Numbered from the stretch's first letter, positions 22,901-34,879 are shown. The stretch: 64,000 nucleotides of DNA from Antedon mediterranea (GCF_964355755.1 NC_092678.1:14606922-14670921), one strand, 5' to 3'. Notes: generated by a model from the sequence alone, not told the origin. Numbers and translations: made by a program.

Positions 22901-25206
22901 AAATATAAATTCTCTAAAGAAGAGAAACCAATAAATATGAGCTGGGACATTTTGATTTGATGGGTAAGCTTGAGGTACATCTGACATTTAATTTGGACAG
23001 AGAGAATTTTAAATAAATTATCAGACATGGCAACTATAATTATTAAATTAATGAATAATGTTTTGACAGTGATAACGAATCATGATCAGTAATATGATAA
23101 TACCAATTACCTTTTGAGTTGACGGAGATTTGCATATTTTGAGGTTGAACGTTTTGGCGTGGTAGGTAGATTGTCATAGTTTGTAGTCAATTTTAGATGT
23201 TTGGAAAGTGCTGGATTTGTACCGGCATTGTCAATTCTCTTTACACGGCTATAAAAATAGAACATAATACAGATGAAAAAATTGAGGACTAAATATTTTT
23301 ATTTATCTTTAATAATGTATGTTGTCACCGTGTTCATAAATAGGCCTAGGCCTAGAACAGTTTTTTTTTAAAATTATAACTGGAAAATTGTATGGTAGGC
23401 CTATTTTGATTATTCTCATCATAAGTCCATTTTAAAACTTACCTTGTACATGTTGATTCATGATTTGTCGCTATTCCATCTGAAGTCTGAGATTTACTTC
23501 CACCTATTACACCCCTGATTAAGAAACATACAATTTAATATATTTTTTTGTTACCAGGGACCATTTAATTCATTGTCTGTAACAAAAAGACAAGGCTAGC
23601 CGACGCCCTATGCTACAAACAATGACAAAAAAAACTGTTTATAACAAATTATTCCTAATGCCTTATATGTTAAAAAATAAGTCATTACCTGCTGACATGG
23701 TTAAAGCAGGGAGTTGTTCTAATAACAACTCCCTGGTTAAAACATGTAAGATGAAATAAACATTTCTGACTCTCAAAATAAAAAAACATTATTTGGAACG
23801 CGTGTTCTTTATTATCAAAACTCGAAAAAGAACTTGTACGCGTTCGAAATATTTTTCTTTCTGAACTGTTTACTTTTATAATTCTACTATTACTTTTTTT
23901 TTCTCTTTTGTGGCGTTAACCACTAGTTATTCATTTCATTTCATTAACAGATTAATACAATTATTTCTAATAATAATATAACTATTCATTGTTATTCTTA
24001 CTAATTTGTTTGGTTTATATATATATATATATATATTTTTTTTTTTTTTGGATTTTATCAACGTTACTGTTTTTGGAATCAGAACATTAATATTTCTTTT
24101 CTGTTATCCACCTTTTTTCATAATTTTCTAGTATTTTTTTTTGTTCTATAATTCTCAACATCTAAAATTGTGAACACTTAACTAAGATACATTTACTAAT
24201 GTTGTATAGTTATTTTCGGTAGTATTTTTTGACATATAATTCATTTATACCCTATATACAGATTATATACATTATTTTAAAATACGAATATGAAAAAAAA
24301 AAAAAAAAAAAAAATATTAAAAATGCTTTTCTTACTCCTGTGTCTAGTTTTATGTCTCATGGTTATATTTGTTTGCTTATCTTCTCGTGCGTTACTTATG
24401 TTGCGTTACGTTTCTTTTTTGTTTTCTATATTAATTTATACAATTTTTTTTTTAAATTGATATTTCATATCAGATAAAATGAAACTGCCTATGTGTATTA
24501 TACAACATTATTATGCAATATATTTTAAATATTCAGATTCACATCAATATAAATTATAATAGGTTGTTAAGGTAAGATCTTTTACTTTTACTATTACTTG
24601 ATTTATTTTAACCTTAATTGTTATTATCCAACATTTATTTGTAATAACATGCCCAAACAATCCTGCAGTAAATACTTATTCCTGCTAAAACTAAAAAGAA
24701 CTTAAATGCAACTTTGAATTTTACTTACGATTTCTTCAGCAACTTAAAGATGCCATCAAAGGTAACATCCCTTGCCATCTTGTCTTGTCGTTAGGCCTAT
24801 TGTATGTTTAATTAACTTTTAAAAGTTTTTAAATTTTATATTGATTAAAAAAGGCACAATAATTTGAATAGTGGATCTAAAACTGTATGCTGCTTCCTTC
24901 TGCTGTGGTTTAATCAATGGTTTGGAAAAAATATACTTCCCCTAAGACAGCCATAATACTGCATTCTGTTTGGCTAGCAGTATACAAAGAAAAGAGCTTG
25001 TCCCATACTTCCTTTGGCTTGGTTTTATTGTCAAAAAGTGGACATACTCCCTATTTATGATATTAATAGCTCGCTTAATATAAGGTTTGTGAAAAAAATG
25101 TTTAGTTTAAAATGTGCAGAATGATGTCCTGAATCATGTACAACCCATAACTCATTTTTCAAATTTTTTTTTACCATACTTCCCTTTGCCTTCGGGGGGG
25201 GGGGGA
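19939..25206 (-). mobile_element. TIR DNA transposon with C-rich termini
   Basis: The left end has a C-rich run, then ctccaaagcaaagggaagtatggg (to about 19974). The right end is the inverse, ccatacttccctttgccttc then a G run (25173-25205). Related subterminal copies of 'cccatacttcc' with 'tgctttgg' or 'ggcttggttt' lie near 20146, 24893 and 25010, which suggests transposase binding sites. One minus-strand gene with five exons fills the element. The target duplication could not be read because of the C and G runs. The insertion lies within LINE 3' UTR sequence. Confidence 0.8.
20454..24778 (-). pseudogene. Five-exon transposase-like gene (DUF7869-type)
   Basis: Exons on the minus strand: 24778-24729 (ATG, MARDVTFDGIFKLLKKS), 23514-23443, 23248-23111, 22754-22689, and 22377 to about 20454. 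All junctions are AG/GT and the phases agree throughout. The last exon has a Cys motif (APCNCSK-stop-C), a region with RRKHTRVYKLPN and VCKVFFLHTLGY, a C-x2-C pair (ECEVCLEFDHH), then WDESLCGRNSED, YMDNCSAQNKNW and GHTFMSADSFHSQVE, whose Asp/Glu residues are candidates for an RNase H-like catalytic centre. I place it with uncharacterised animal transposase-like proteins (DUF7869 type) from memory. Breaks: TAG as the last codon of exon 4, stops near 22091 and 22040, and frameshifts near 21975, 21610, 21110 and 20887. Confidence 0.75.
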
Positions 25207-25262
25207 GCGGCAGCGGGTTCAGCTGGAAGAGTTACCCTCTATAAATAAGGTTGAAATAAAAA
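25206..25262 (+). mobile_element. LINE 3' tail
   Basis: Directly after the transposon comes 'ggttcagctggaagagttac', then 'cctctataaataaggttgaa' and poly-A. This resembles common CR1/Jockey 3' ends and the tail of the SINE at 11146-11195. It probably belongs to the LINE piece at 19330-19938. Confidence 0.55.
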
Positions 25263-25267
25263 AAATC

Positions 25268-26845
25268 CCTAGCTAGTTTTCACCGAAATAAAAAATACAA
25301 CCGGGCAATAGCCCATGTTAATATAAACAGCCTGTTTGCAAAAATTGACCAACTTCGACTATACTTAGCAAGTCATAGTATAGATATATTTAATATGGCC
25401 ACGATAACCAAATGCGATGATTCAATTGGAGACAACCAGATCAACATCGTATTGTATAACCTACATCGTATGGACAGAAATCGTAACGGGGGTGGACTTG
25501 TAATGTGTATTTCAGATTTCATTTCCTCTAAAGTAAATCACTATAAAGATATTGATATTGAATATATCTCAGTGAACCTCAGAACCAAGCGTGGTAGCAC
25601 TCTCACTGTCAATACGTCGTACACACTCCCATCAGTCATGGTTTCTTATTACGAGGAACTAAGTCAAATCCTTGAATTGTAGGGAGTCCATGGTTGGAGA
25701 TCTAAATACAAACTTTCTAATCTATCCCCCGAATCATAAACGCTGATGAATTTATTTATTTATTTTATATAATTTTTTTACAAAGTTTGAATCGGCATGC
25801 ACCCATTGTTAGTAGGCGTTTTAGATCCAAACTACTTGCCTGGCTTATTGATAGGGATGATCTACTTGATCTTATGCACAAAAGAGATCGTGCACGTAGT
25901 AAAGAAATGAAAAGTAACTCAGAACGGGACTGGCGATATGCAAAAAAAATCAAAAACCAAACGACTAGAGAATTAAGAAATGCCAAATTAACATTTTTCC
26001 ATGATTTACATTAATACTTCTGCAGGGGATTCTGGTAAGATGTGGGAAAAGCCTTTGGCAGGTTCTCCCCAAAAAAGTGAAACCCTCTCACCAAAGACCT
26101 TAATTAATTAACCAACATTGAAGTAGGCAACCCCTAAATGTTTGCTGACGCTTTAACAATGCCTAAAGCTGGACTTATTTTATATATTATTAAATGACTA
26201 TTTTGTCAATATCGGCCCCACTCGTAAACAGATAAAAGCTCGATCACCTTCATTGCAACACAAACATCGAGGTAAACCAAAGACAATCACCCGTTTTTAG
26301 TTTTCAAACTATTAGTCAGGACAAAGTTGAGGGAGAGTTGCTCAGTGTCGATCCTAAGAAGGCCACTGGTCCGCACGGAATTGGGGACAAGATCTTGAGA
26401 CTGGCAGCCAGTTACATATATCATAAATCATTCTATTAAATCAAACAATTTACCCCACATCTGGAAACTATCGCATATCACCCCCATACACAAATCTGGT
26501 GATATTCAATACCTACTACAGACCTATTTCCATACTGTGTAACTGCTTCAAAATCCTTGAAAAAAATATTCACACTCAACTTTACAATCACCTCACTGAT
26601 AATAACCTTCTTTGTTCCAGTCAATCTGGTTTCAGATCCGGCTTCTCCACACTTTCAACAGTGACTAACACACTACTTTACTAACGGGTATACTACTAAC
26701 ATCAACCGTGGCTTTCTCACTGCCGTAGTTTTCAATGATCTCCGCAAGGCTTTTGACCTTGTGGATGACCAACTCCTTGTAAATAAACTCTCTTATTACA
26801 ACATATCTCCATCATCTTCACAACTTATTGTATAATTTACACAGT
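25268..26845 (+). pseudogene. LINE fragment: endonuclease and reverse transcriptase start, decayed
   Basis: Open stretches in order: an endonuclease start (AHVNINSLFAKIDQLRLYL at about 25310, later RNGGGLVMCISDFISSK); a linker (25787-26014, LLDLMHKRDRARSKE); then reverse transcriptase motifs YYRPISILCNCFKILEK (26514) and CSSQSGFRSGFSTLSTVTN; and finally VVFNDLRKAFDLVDDQLLVN (about 26720). The copy ends at a (TA)n tract at 26866, before the YADD box. Several stops and frameshifts separate the pieces. Confidence 0.8.
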
Positions 26846-26862
26846 GCTACGCAACATCATTG

Positions 26863-26865
<3 letters not shown>

Positions 26866-26895
<30 letters not shown>
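26866..26895. repeat. (TA)n microsatellite
   Basis: About 15 TA units at the 3' limit of the LINE fragment. Confidence 0.95.
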
Positions 26896-26897
<2 letters not shown>

Positions 26898-27968
26898 ACT
26901 AAATTAACACTTTGGGAGACATGCTATTTTTTTGTATATTTGGGAGACAATGACAAAATGGCTGATTATTATACTTTGACATATATTTTACATACACCCT
27001 TTCATTTTATTTCATTAAAGGCATGTTACTACATATTTAAAAACAAAACAAATTATAATAACAATTAAACTGTAAGATATATATGTTTTAAGTTGTTATT
27101 TTTGTCTCCCAACTGTTTTTCAAACTCTGAAATGTACATTTGGGAGACTTGTCAAGTCTCCCAAGTGTACATAACATATTACAGTATAAAAATGTCTTAT
27201 TTACAGATTAAACAGTGCAAAAATAGTACAAAGCTCATTAAAACCATTCCAATTATTACTATTGATAGGAAAAACCATACCAATGTTAAATTGATGAATA
27301 AAAAAATGTTTTTTGTTAATTGTTCAGAAGGGTTTTTAAGAGGGTGGGGGCATGAAATGCTAACAATAATTAACCCTCGAAATGAAAATCTACAACACGA
27401 TTAATATCAAGGTGTTAAAAATAAATATGGTACAAATTGTTAAAAATGCTTTGTAAAGATCATCTTCAGACAACAATTCTACTAAAAATATAAATGTGTT
27501 ATAATACAGTATTCAAAATAAAAATTCTATTTTTTTGAATAAAAGGAACATTTTATTTCGGATTGTAACCTAGCTGAAAGTTAAACCAGCCCGAATGAAT
27601 TAGATCAAGCAACAAACTTACTCAAAATAAAGAAGTTCAACAAATTTGCAATTTCTTTAAAATAGATTTATTAAGAGTCCAAATGCCAAACCTATTCAAT
27701 TTAACAGAATATCTAAACAATTTTAGCTTGTAAGGTGAAGATTGTACAAACAAAGTAATTGTTTTCATATTAAATAGAATAATGTATACATATAATACAC
27801 AGTAATTATAGTGTAGCAAGTCTCAATAAATTTCATGCTATAATAATAATATTTTATTGACATATACAATGTACATCGGCGGCAATCAATTTCATAAGAG
27901 CTGCGTCAAAAAAAAAATAAATAAAAATCATTTATGCAAGCATTACATATACAATTATGTACAGATAA
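26896..27968. other. No gene seen
   Basis: AT-rich sequence with short words such as 'tttgggagac' repeated a few times near 26910-27150. The open frames (27093-27404 and others) show no motif and no coding bias I would trust. Confidence 0.5.
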
Positions 27969-30143
27969 AAATAAATTGCATACTATTATCAGTATTACAG
28001 GAAATTGTAATACAGCAATTATATAATTGAATCAGAATAAAATATTGTGCCATTAGGTAAATTGTTAACACATTGCAGTCTCAATAAATTGCATACTATT
28101 ATCAATATTACAGGAAATTGTATTACAGTTAAATAATTTAATCAGAATCAAATCTTGTGCCATTAGGCAAATTGTTAACACATTGCAGTCTCAATAAATT
28201 GCATACTATTATCAATATTACAGGAAATTGTATTACAGCAATTATATAATTTAATCAGAATCAAATCTTGTGCCATTAGGCAAATTGTTACCACATTGCA
28301 GTCTCAATAAATTGCATACTATTATCAATATTACAGGGAATTGTATTACAGCAGTTATATAATTTAATCAGAATCAAATCTTGTGCCATTAGGCAAATTG
28401 TTAACACATTGCAGTCTCAATAAATTGCATACTATTATCAGTATTACAGGAAATTGTAATACCGCAATTATATAATTGAATCAGAATCAAATCTTGTGCC
28501 ATTAGGCAAATTGTTAACACATTGCAGTCTCAATAAATTGCATACTATTATCAACATTACAGGAAATTGTAATACAGCAATTATATAATTGAATCAGAAT
28601 CGAATCTTGTGCCATTAGGCAAATTGTTAACACATTGCAGTCTCAATAAATTGCATACTATTATCAGTATTACAGGAAATTGTAATACAGCAATTATATA
28701 ATTGAATCAGAATCAAATCTTGTGCCATTAGGCAAATTGTTAACACATTGCAGTCTCAATAAATTGCATACTATTATCAATATTACATGAAATTGTAATA
28801 CAGCAATAGGTATATAATTGAATCAGAATCAAATCTTGTGCCATTAGGTAAATTTTTAACACATTGCAGTCTCAATAAATTGCATACTATTATCAATATT
28901 ACAGGAAATTGTAATACAGCAATTATATAATTGAATCAGAATCAAAACTTGTGCCATTAGGCAAATTGTTAACACATTGCAGTCTGAATAAATTGCATAC
29001 TATTATCAATATTACAGGAAATTGTAATACAGCAATTATATAATGTAATCAGAATCAAATCTTGTGCCATTAGGCAAATTGTTAACACATTGCAGTCTGA
29101 ATAAATTGCATACTATTATCAGTATTACAGGAAATTGTAATACAGCAATTATATAATTGAATCAGAATCAACACTTGTGCCATTAGGCAAATTGTTAACA
29201 CATTGCAGTCTGAATAAATTGCATACTATTATCAGTATTACAGGAAATTGTATTACAGCAGTTATATAATTTAATCAGAATCAAATCTTGTGCCATTAGG
29301 CAAATTTTTAACACATTGCAGTCTGAATAAATTGCATACTATTATCAGTATTACAGGAAATTGTATTACAGCAGTTATATAATTTAATCAGAATCAAAAC
29401 TTGTGCCATTAGGCAAATTGTTAACACATTGCAGTCTGAATAAATTGCATACTATTATCAATATTACAGGAAATTGTAATACAGCAATTATATAATGTAA
29501 TCAGAATCAAATCTTGTGCCATTAGGCAAATTGTTAACACATTGCAGTCTGAATAAATTGCATACTATTATCAGTATTACAGGAAATTGTAATACAGCAA
29601 TTATATAATTGAATCAGAATCAACACTTGTGCCATTAGGCAAATTGTTAACACATTGCAGTCTGAATAAATTGCATACTATTATCAGTATTACAGGAAAT
29701 TGTATTACAGCAGTTATATAATTTAATCAGAATCAAATCTTGTGCCATTAGGCAAATTTTTAACACATTGCAGTCTCAATAAATTGCATACTATTATCAA
29801 TATTACAGGAAATTGTATTACAGCAATTATATAATGTAATCAGAATCAAATCTTGTGCCATTAGGCAAATTGTTAACACTTTGCAGTCTCAATAAATTGC
29901 ATACTATTATCAATATTACAGGGAATTGTATTACAGCAGTTATATAATTTAATCAGAATCAAATCTTGTGCCATTAGGTAAATTGTTAACACATTGCAGT
30001 CTCAATAAATTGCATACTATTATCAATATTACAGGAAATTGTATTACAGCAATTATATAATGTAATCAGAATCAAATCTTGTGCCAATAGGCAAATTGTT
30101 AACACATTGCAGTCTCAATAAATTGCATACTATTATCAATATT
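27969..30143. repeat. Satellite array, 113-bp monomer, about 19 copies
   Basis: The word 'cattgcagtct.aataaatt' returns every 113 bp (28181, 28294, 28407 and so on; one early monomer of 110 bp lacks 'caa'). Monomers differ by a few positions (tctc/tctg, attgtaa/attgtat, caatta/cagtta, aatttaat/aattgaat/aatgtaat). A run of at least three variant monomers starting near 28980 is repeated in the same order from about 29424, about 4 monomers later, showing block duplication inside the array. The end at 30143 abuts a SINE. Confidence 0.95.
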
Positions 30144-30372
30144 AACCGCCCGGTGATATACTGAAATTTAATTAATTAATTTGAAACGATAAAGATGAGG
30201 AAATCTGTACTGTGAGAATGAGAAAAAGTCGCTCCAACCGAGACTCGAATATATATATATAAATATATATATCTCGGTTGGGGCGACTTTTTCTCATTCT
30301 CACAGATTTCCTCATCTTTATCGTTTCAAATTAATTAATTAAATTTCAGTATATCACCGTGCGGTTTAGAAT
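30144..30372. repeat. Two SINE copies head to head, forming a near-perfect palindrome
   Basis: The left copy (30144-30249, minus orientation) and the right copy (30270-30372, plus orientation) share the SINE body, from the tRNA-derived 'cgag.c' and 'ggcgactttttctcattctc' words through 'tcatctttatcgtttcaaat' to 'accg.gcggtt'. The ~20-bp centre is 'atatatatataaatatatat'. The arms of about 100 bp differ at only a few places, so the DNA could extrude as a cruciform. Confidence 0.88.
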
Positions 30373-30394
30373 TAATGTTCTGTGCCTGATTTGT

Positions 30395-30397
<3 letters not shown>

Positions 30398-30457
<60 letters not shown>
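30398..30457. repeat. (TA)n microsatellite at the SINE tail
   Basis: About 29 TA units directly follow the SINE 3' phrase 'gatttgtgttta'. Confidence 0.95.
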
Positions 30458-30458
<1 letters not shown>

Positions 30459-30477
30459 CAATATAGATTTATTTTTT

Positions 30478-30513
30478 ACGACATGTTTCGGGCATAGCCC
30501 ATCTTCATCATCA
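30478..30513 (-). ncRNA. Degenerate hammerhead-like motif
   Basis: On the minus strand: TGATGA, then agat, a GGGC-tat-GCCC hairpin, then GAAACATGTC. The first core base is not C, and four bases lie unpaired before helix II, so this is at best a relic. The phrase around it ('gtttcgggcatagcccatc') looks like a Penelope-like terminal region. Confidence 0.35.
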
Positions 30514-30517
30514 TCAT

Positions 30518-30700
30518 TATATATATATATATAAACAAATCATGCAAAGAACATTAATTCTAAACCGCCCGGTAATATACTCATGAAATTTAATTAATTA
30601 ATTTGAAACGATAAAGATGAGGAAATCTGTGAGAATGAGAAAACCGAGACTCGAACTCGGACCGCCTGATTGATATGCAGATGTCGTATACCTACATATT
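30518..30700 (-). mobile_element. tRNA-derived SINE, minus strand, with (TA)n tail
   Basis: In reverse orientation: 'gcatatcaatcaggcggtcc', 'gagttcgagtctcgg' (anticodon arm to T-arm), then the shared SINE body, 'accgggcggttt' and a (ta)n tail (30518-30532). The 5' half of the tRNA part is missing. Same family as the copies at 30144, 42785 and 57759. Confidence 0.8.
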
Positions 30701-31135
30701 TTTATTTATCTATATTTATATTTAAGTTGGTAACTCCGTTTGTTTTTGTCCTTTTTCTCGTCTTGTTGTAGCTGTTCAAGAGTCGCTTATATTCGGCAAA
30801 CAAGATTTTTTCAATCTGGCTCGCAAATTTAGTAGGCCTTTAACAGTACCGGTTCCCATTTCCTTATTAATGATCAAACTATCAAGTTATCTAAAACTTT
30901 CAGAGTTTCTAACTGCATTTCACCGAGCCTAATAATGGAGTTTGTGTATTCATGTTTTCAGTTGTTACATTATATAACAGTATTTCATTTCATTATTTAT
31001 TCGGTCTATTTTAATATATACTTAATAAAAATGGGCCAACCTACATAAACTTAATCACTGTAGCGGATCCGGTTGACCCAACCCCAAAGTTAGTTATAAG
31101 ACTTATTATATTTGATGTTTATGACTTCTTCACAG

Positions 31136-31240
31136 AATGGATACACGCCGATCAATATTTATCTGAAGCATGATGATGTTAAATTAGAGATATTGTTCTG
31201 TCTGATAACCAATGCTGTATCCCCCACATTTAAAAAAGAG
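31136..31240 (+). CDS. Ankyrin-repeat exon, type B (copy B1)
   Basis: A 105-bp exon between 'cacag' and 'gtaatt', phase 0-0, 35 residues: starts NGYTPINIYLKHDDVKLEIL and ends SPTFKKE. It fits one ankyrin repeat (TPI for the usual TPL, second helix LEILFCLIT). Type B exons always come about 240-310 bp before a type A exon, so B-A is the basic pair. It differs from B2 and B3 by N-A in place of N-G before VSP, which removes the usual turn glycine. Confidence 0.82.
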
Positions 31241-31535
31241 GTAATTCGACAAAAAAAATGTAAATTGAAAAAGAGCATACTGGTAATAGTACACGTATGC
31301 CTAATAAAACTCATTTTTTGCTTCGTTTTTGTTCATCATAATATTACCTTCAAGTGTAAGGAGGTAATGTACTGTATGTTGTTTAATTATTATTAACATG
31401 ATGCAACTGCTCTTTGTATAATTAATACATTTTAGCTCATTTCGATTAATTTGATTTAGTTATCCATGTTGCATAATACATCGAAGAAAAATATTTATTC
31501 AGTAAATATATAACATTTTTTTAAATTTTGTTTAG

Positions 31536-31646
31536 GAAGGAAGCAATGCTCTACATGTACATCTAAGTGGTAGATATGTTAAACCTACGTTAGAAATAGT
31601 GGCTTATCTCATTAAGCTTGGTGTATCTCCAACATTAGAGAATAAG
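31536..31646 (+). CDS. Ankyrin-repeat exon, type A (copy A2)
   Basis: 111 bp between 'tttag' and 'gtaatg', phase 0-0, beginning EGSNALHVHLSGRYVKPTLE and ending GVSPTLENK. It follows B1 by about 300 bp. It sits in the first copy of a ~415-bp tandem duplication that also contains A3, and it is nearly identical to A3 and A4. Confidence 0.85.
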
Positions 31647-31949
31647 GTAATGTACATAAGAGTGGGCCTTTATTCCCGTGATCTAACCTTGTGTAATTAT
31701 CGTGTGGGACTCAAAAACATCTCAGATCACGAGTGTGATGTTTATAACTCTATACCTGCACAAGAGTGGTTACAGCAAGCAAATACAGTTTTACACCTGT
31801 AACGTTCGTGGAACCGAGATTATGCAACTGCTCTTTGTATAATTAATACATTTTAGCTCATTTCGATTAATTTGATTTAGTTTTCCATGTTGCATCAAAG
31901 AAAAATATTTATTTAGTAAATATATAACATTTTTTTACATTTTGTTTAG

Positions 31950-32060
31950 GAAGGAAGCAATGTTCTACATGTACATCTAAGTGGTAGATATGTTAAACCT
32001 ACGTTAGAAATAGTAGCTTATCTCATTAAGCTTGGTGTATCTCCAACATTAGAGAATAAG
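31950..32060 (+). CDS. Ankyrin-repeat exon, type A (copy A3)
   Basis: 111 bp, phase 0-0, same splice sites as A2. The only protein change seen against A2 is V for A in the first helix (EGSNVLHVHLSG). The exon and its flanks (31822 to about 32237) are a tandem copy of 31401-31822. The event gives two A repeats in a row and keeps the frame. Confidence 0.83.
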
Positions 32061-32263
32061 GTAATGTACAAAAGAGTTGGCCTATATTCCCGTGATCTAA
32101 CCTTGTGTAATTATCGTGTGGGACTCAAAAACATCTCAGATCACGAGTGTGATGTTTATAACTCTATACCTGCACAAGAGTGGTTACAGCAAGCAAATAC
32201 AGTTTGACACCTGTAACGTTCGTGGAACCGAGATTAAATCTCTAAATGGGTAATGAAAAAAAA

Positions 32264-34000
32264 TATTTTTGTAATGAGTAGATGGTACGCTTGATTCGCT
32301 CGCGTACAATCTAGGTCTTTCCAACAGATGGTTCTCGAATACACAGTAATTTCAGCAAATGTACGTAACGAAGGACTATAATAGTTATTGTCGTTTACAG
32401 AAACAAATAAATACACATGATAATCTATGTACAGGTAGTCAGCTAAAATTAGCACCCTGAGAATTACTTTCGAAAGAGAAACTCGTCACAAAATATTTCA
32501 AAATTTTTGATTTGGATTCATTTAAACAAACCCAATTTGTGTTTTGTGTCTGTATGGGTATAAAGAAGAACAATTTTTAAATATATCCTACCCACTCAGT
32601 AACGAAATATTCGTTTCATATTTTATAGGCCTATAAATAATATACCACTAAATACAATAAAACATTTGCGATTTGATACTTTGTTAAAACTGTCACTGTT
32701 GTAGTCGATTGAAATAGTAAAGTACATGTAACGATACACCACTACGACGTTTATATATTTTGTAATTATTAATTAATATAAAGGTTAAGGAGCAACTGTC
32801 ATTAATAAAGTTTATTTATATATTATATGTTTATAATCTAACAGTAAGGGCAACACACACTCACAGTTATAACGTTTATTTGTATATTTGTTTATATTTT
32901 GCGATTCAAATGCCGATCAAAAGCGGTTAATACATATTTACAGTATTTTCTCTTACATACTTGATTAGTTGAAGACTAATATGTGATACATGACCATCTA
33001 GTACTAGAAGCACAGGGCGAATAGCACCAACATGGTGAACAAAACACTTTCTAAACCACATGTCAATAAACACAGTATCGATGAATGATGATTTGCTGAC
33101 ACCAAAGAAAAAATCGGCAGGAGCATTCTGCATCAACGAATCGCTCAGTCATTGGCCTTTAAAAATGATAAAGGGTGGCAAATAACGCCCCGCAACATTT
33201 GCACATTCTAGCACCGTTACATGTTCACTTCTATCTCCACTTGTTTTATACTGAACAGTTCTCTTTCCTTTTTTACTAACAATCTTTGATTGATTGTTCA
33301 CCAAACTAAGTCCGGTTTCATCGACTTTATATATATATATGATGGCTTGTTCTTTAAATCCAATGTATCCATTAATTAATTCAGCTTGTCAAAATGCCTG
33401 CGCATCACGGATGGATTAAGCACACCCCATTATATGCTCTTGCGGAAGAAAAAAAACTTCTGGTTTTCTCAAAGAAAGTTCTGGATGGCGCTCACGATAC
33501 TCACAGAACCAATCATATCCAGCCTGTTGTTTTAATTTATTGAGATGGTCGTCCTGTTAATTCCATCATCTGATAAGCTAACCGGCACACATCATCTAAT
33601 GTCAATCCAAAGTCAACACTTTCCATATGTATAATGTAATTGTTTAGTTCTGTTTTTTCACTTGCAGTTAATACAGTTGCTTTTGATGCAGAAGAAGTGA
33701 CATTCTCTTTACCCGATAAACGTCTGCAATGTTGTTTTCGGAACGCCATACTGCTTTGCTGCAGCCCTAAAAGACAACTGCCAGCTTTTACTGCTTCATA
33801 CGCTTCCTGCATAGATTGCTTGTTCTATTTTCCAAGCTTTGGAGTCCACCTTTTTTCTCTTGTCATTACTATAGATAAAAATATTATTATTAAAAAATAT
33901 TTATATGAAAAGTAAATATGATAATAAAAACAGAATTTCAATTACCAAACATCATTTTAAGAACCAAAACAAATTATATTTCTTAAAATGTCTCAAAGTA
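32264..34000 (-). mobile_element. Pogo/Tigger-like DNA transposon, decayed
   Basis: The transposase remnant is at 32927-33870. One outer end is probably 'agatggtacgc...gcgtacaatct' at 32273-32312, a short hairpin also present at 50043-50078 and partly at 54050. The non-coding part 32540-32926 matches 51595-52010 and 55735-56150, which lack the transposase. The far end was not resolved. Confidence 0.6.
32927..33870 (-). pseudogene. Pogo-family transposase
   Basis: Reading downwards from 33870: REKRWTPKLGK, then a Pipsqueak-type helix-turn-helix (SMQEAYEAVKAG; in the neighbouring frame AAKQYGVPKTTLQTFIG), a CENP-B-like region (LTLDDVCRLAYQMMELTG), a DDE region with YKVDETGLSLVNN and VAGRYLPPFIIFKGQ, and finally RPVLLVLDGHVSHISLQLI, which holds the second catalytic Asp (LDGHVSH). 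Members of this family cut and paste DNA at TA sites. At least one internal stop and several frameshifts are seen, so it is not functional. Confidence 0.82.
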
Positions 34001-34879
34001 AACTACTGTTGTGGTGATAGAGAAAAAACATAGAAAATGTATACACATATAATAATTAACGTGGGGTAAATAAGACGCCTTATTTAAAATAAAACTATAT
34101 AATTGAAAACATATCTGAAATCCTTAACAAATTTAATTTGGTTTCAAATGGATATTTAATAAATAAATGTTAACTTTTTGGTTAAACCAGTTGACATGTA
34201 CTTACTTGCTACGTTTCAGCTACGTTCACGCAAATGACGTTGACATGATGTTCTGTCATTCGTCATAGTTCGGTGATTGACATAAAATATGTCACTTAAT
34301 ATGAAGACACAACATTTACAATGTCAATAACTATGATTTTGAAACTTAACCTTAATTTTAAAATAAAAAGAAAATGTAACTTATCCATAGGCCTTGTTAA
34401 CGAACAACAAGGAAGGCCACACACGCCTGGCAAGCACACAGTGGACAAAAAAACTATTAGAATCGGCCAAAAATAAGGTTAAATCGTATAAATATAAAAG
34501 AAAATAAAAACACAACAATCCACAAATATAATAATGATTGATTTCAGATGAAATAAAATATAATTTAGAATCAATATTTGGTAAAATTAGGTATATTTTC
34601 TAAACGGGAACACGGCATGCAATACCTCATTATACACAATTGTTTGTATGTGCAAATTTTATTGTGTTCTCTGCTTTAACAATAGAGGGGATAATCCTGT
34701 TTAAAGTAACATTGCAAACGAGAATCAACAGACAATCGATATAATTGAGTATACATTCACAGCATAATATGCACCAGCAAACCCTTTTATTTAAAATTGT
34801 TATGATTATTTATCATTACTTAAATATAATTATTTGCTCTAAAGATCTGTTTGTTGTATCTTGATTATACATTTTTTTT

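Larger units (their letters stand above)
31401..32237. repeat. Tandem duplication of an exon A module, unit about 415-420 bp
   Basis: 'atgcaactgctctttgtataattaatac' type sequence starts at 31401 and again at 31822; both copies run through the A exon to 'cgtggaaccgagatta'. A few bases are missing in the second copy near 31890. High identity indicates a recent event. Confidence 0.88.

Noticed and set aside
24229-24477. ORF rich in Lys/Phe inside the TIR transposon
   Set aside because: It runs through poly-A and poly-T tracts within an intron of the minus-strand gene; no motif.
27969-30143. Regularly spaced repeats that might suggest a CRISPR array
   Set aside because: The whole 113-bp unit is repeated, with no unique spacers, and the setting is a eukaryotic intron-rich region. 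It is a satellite.
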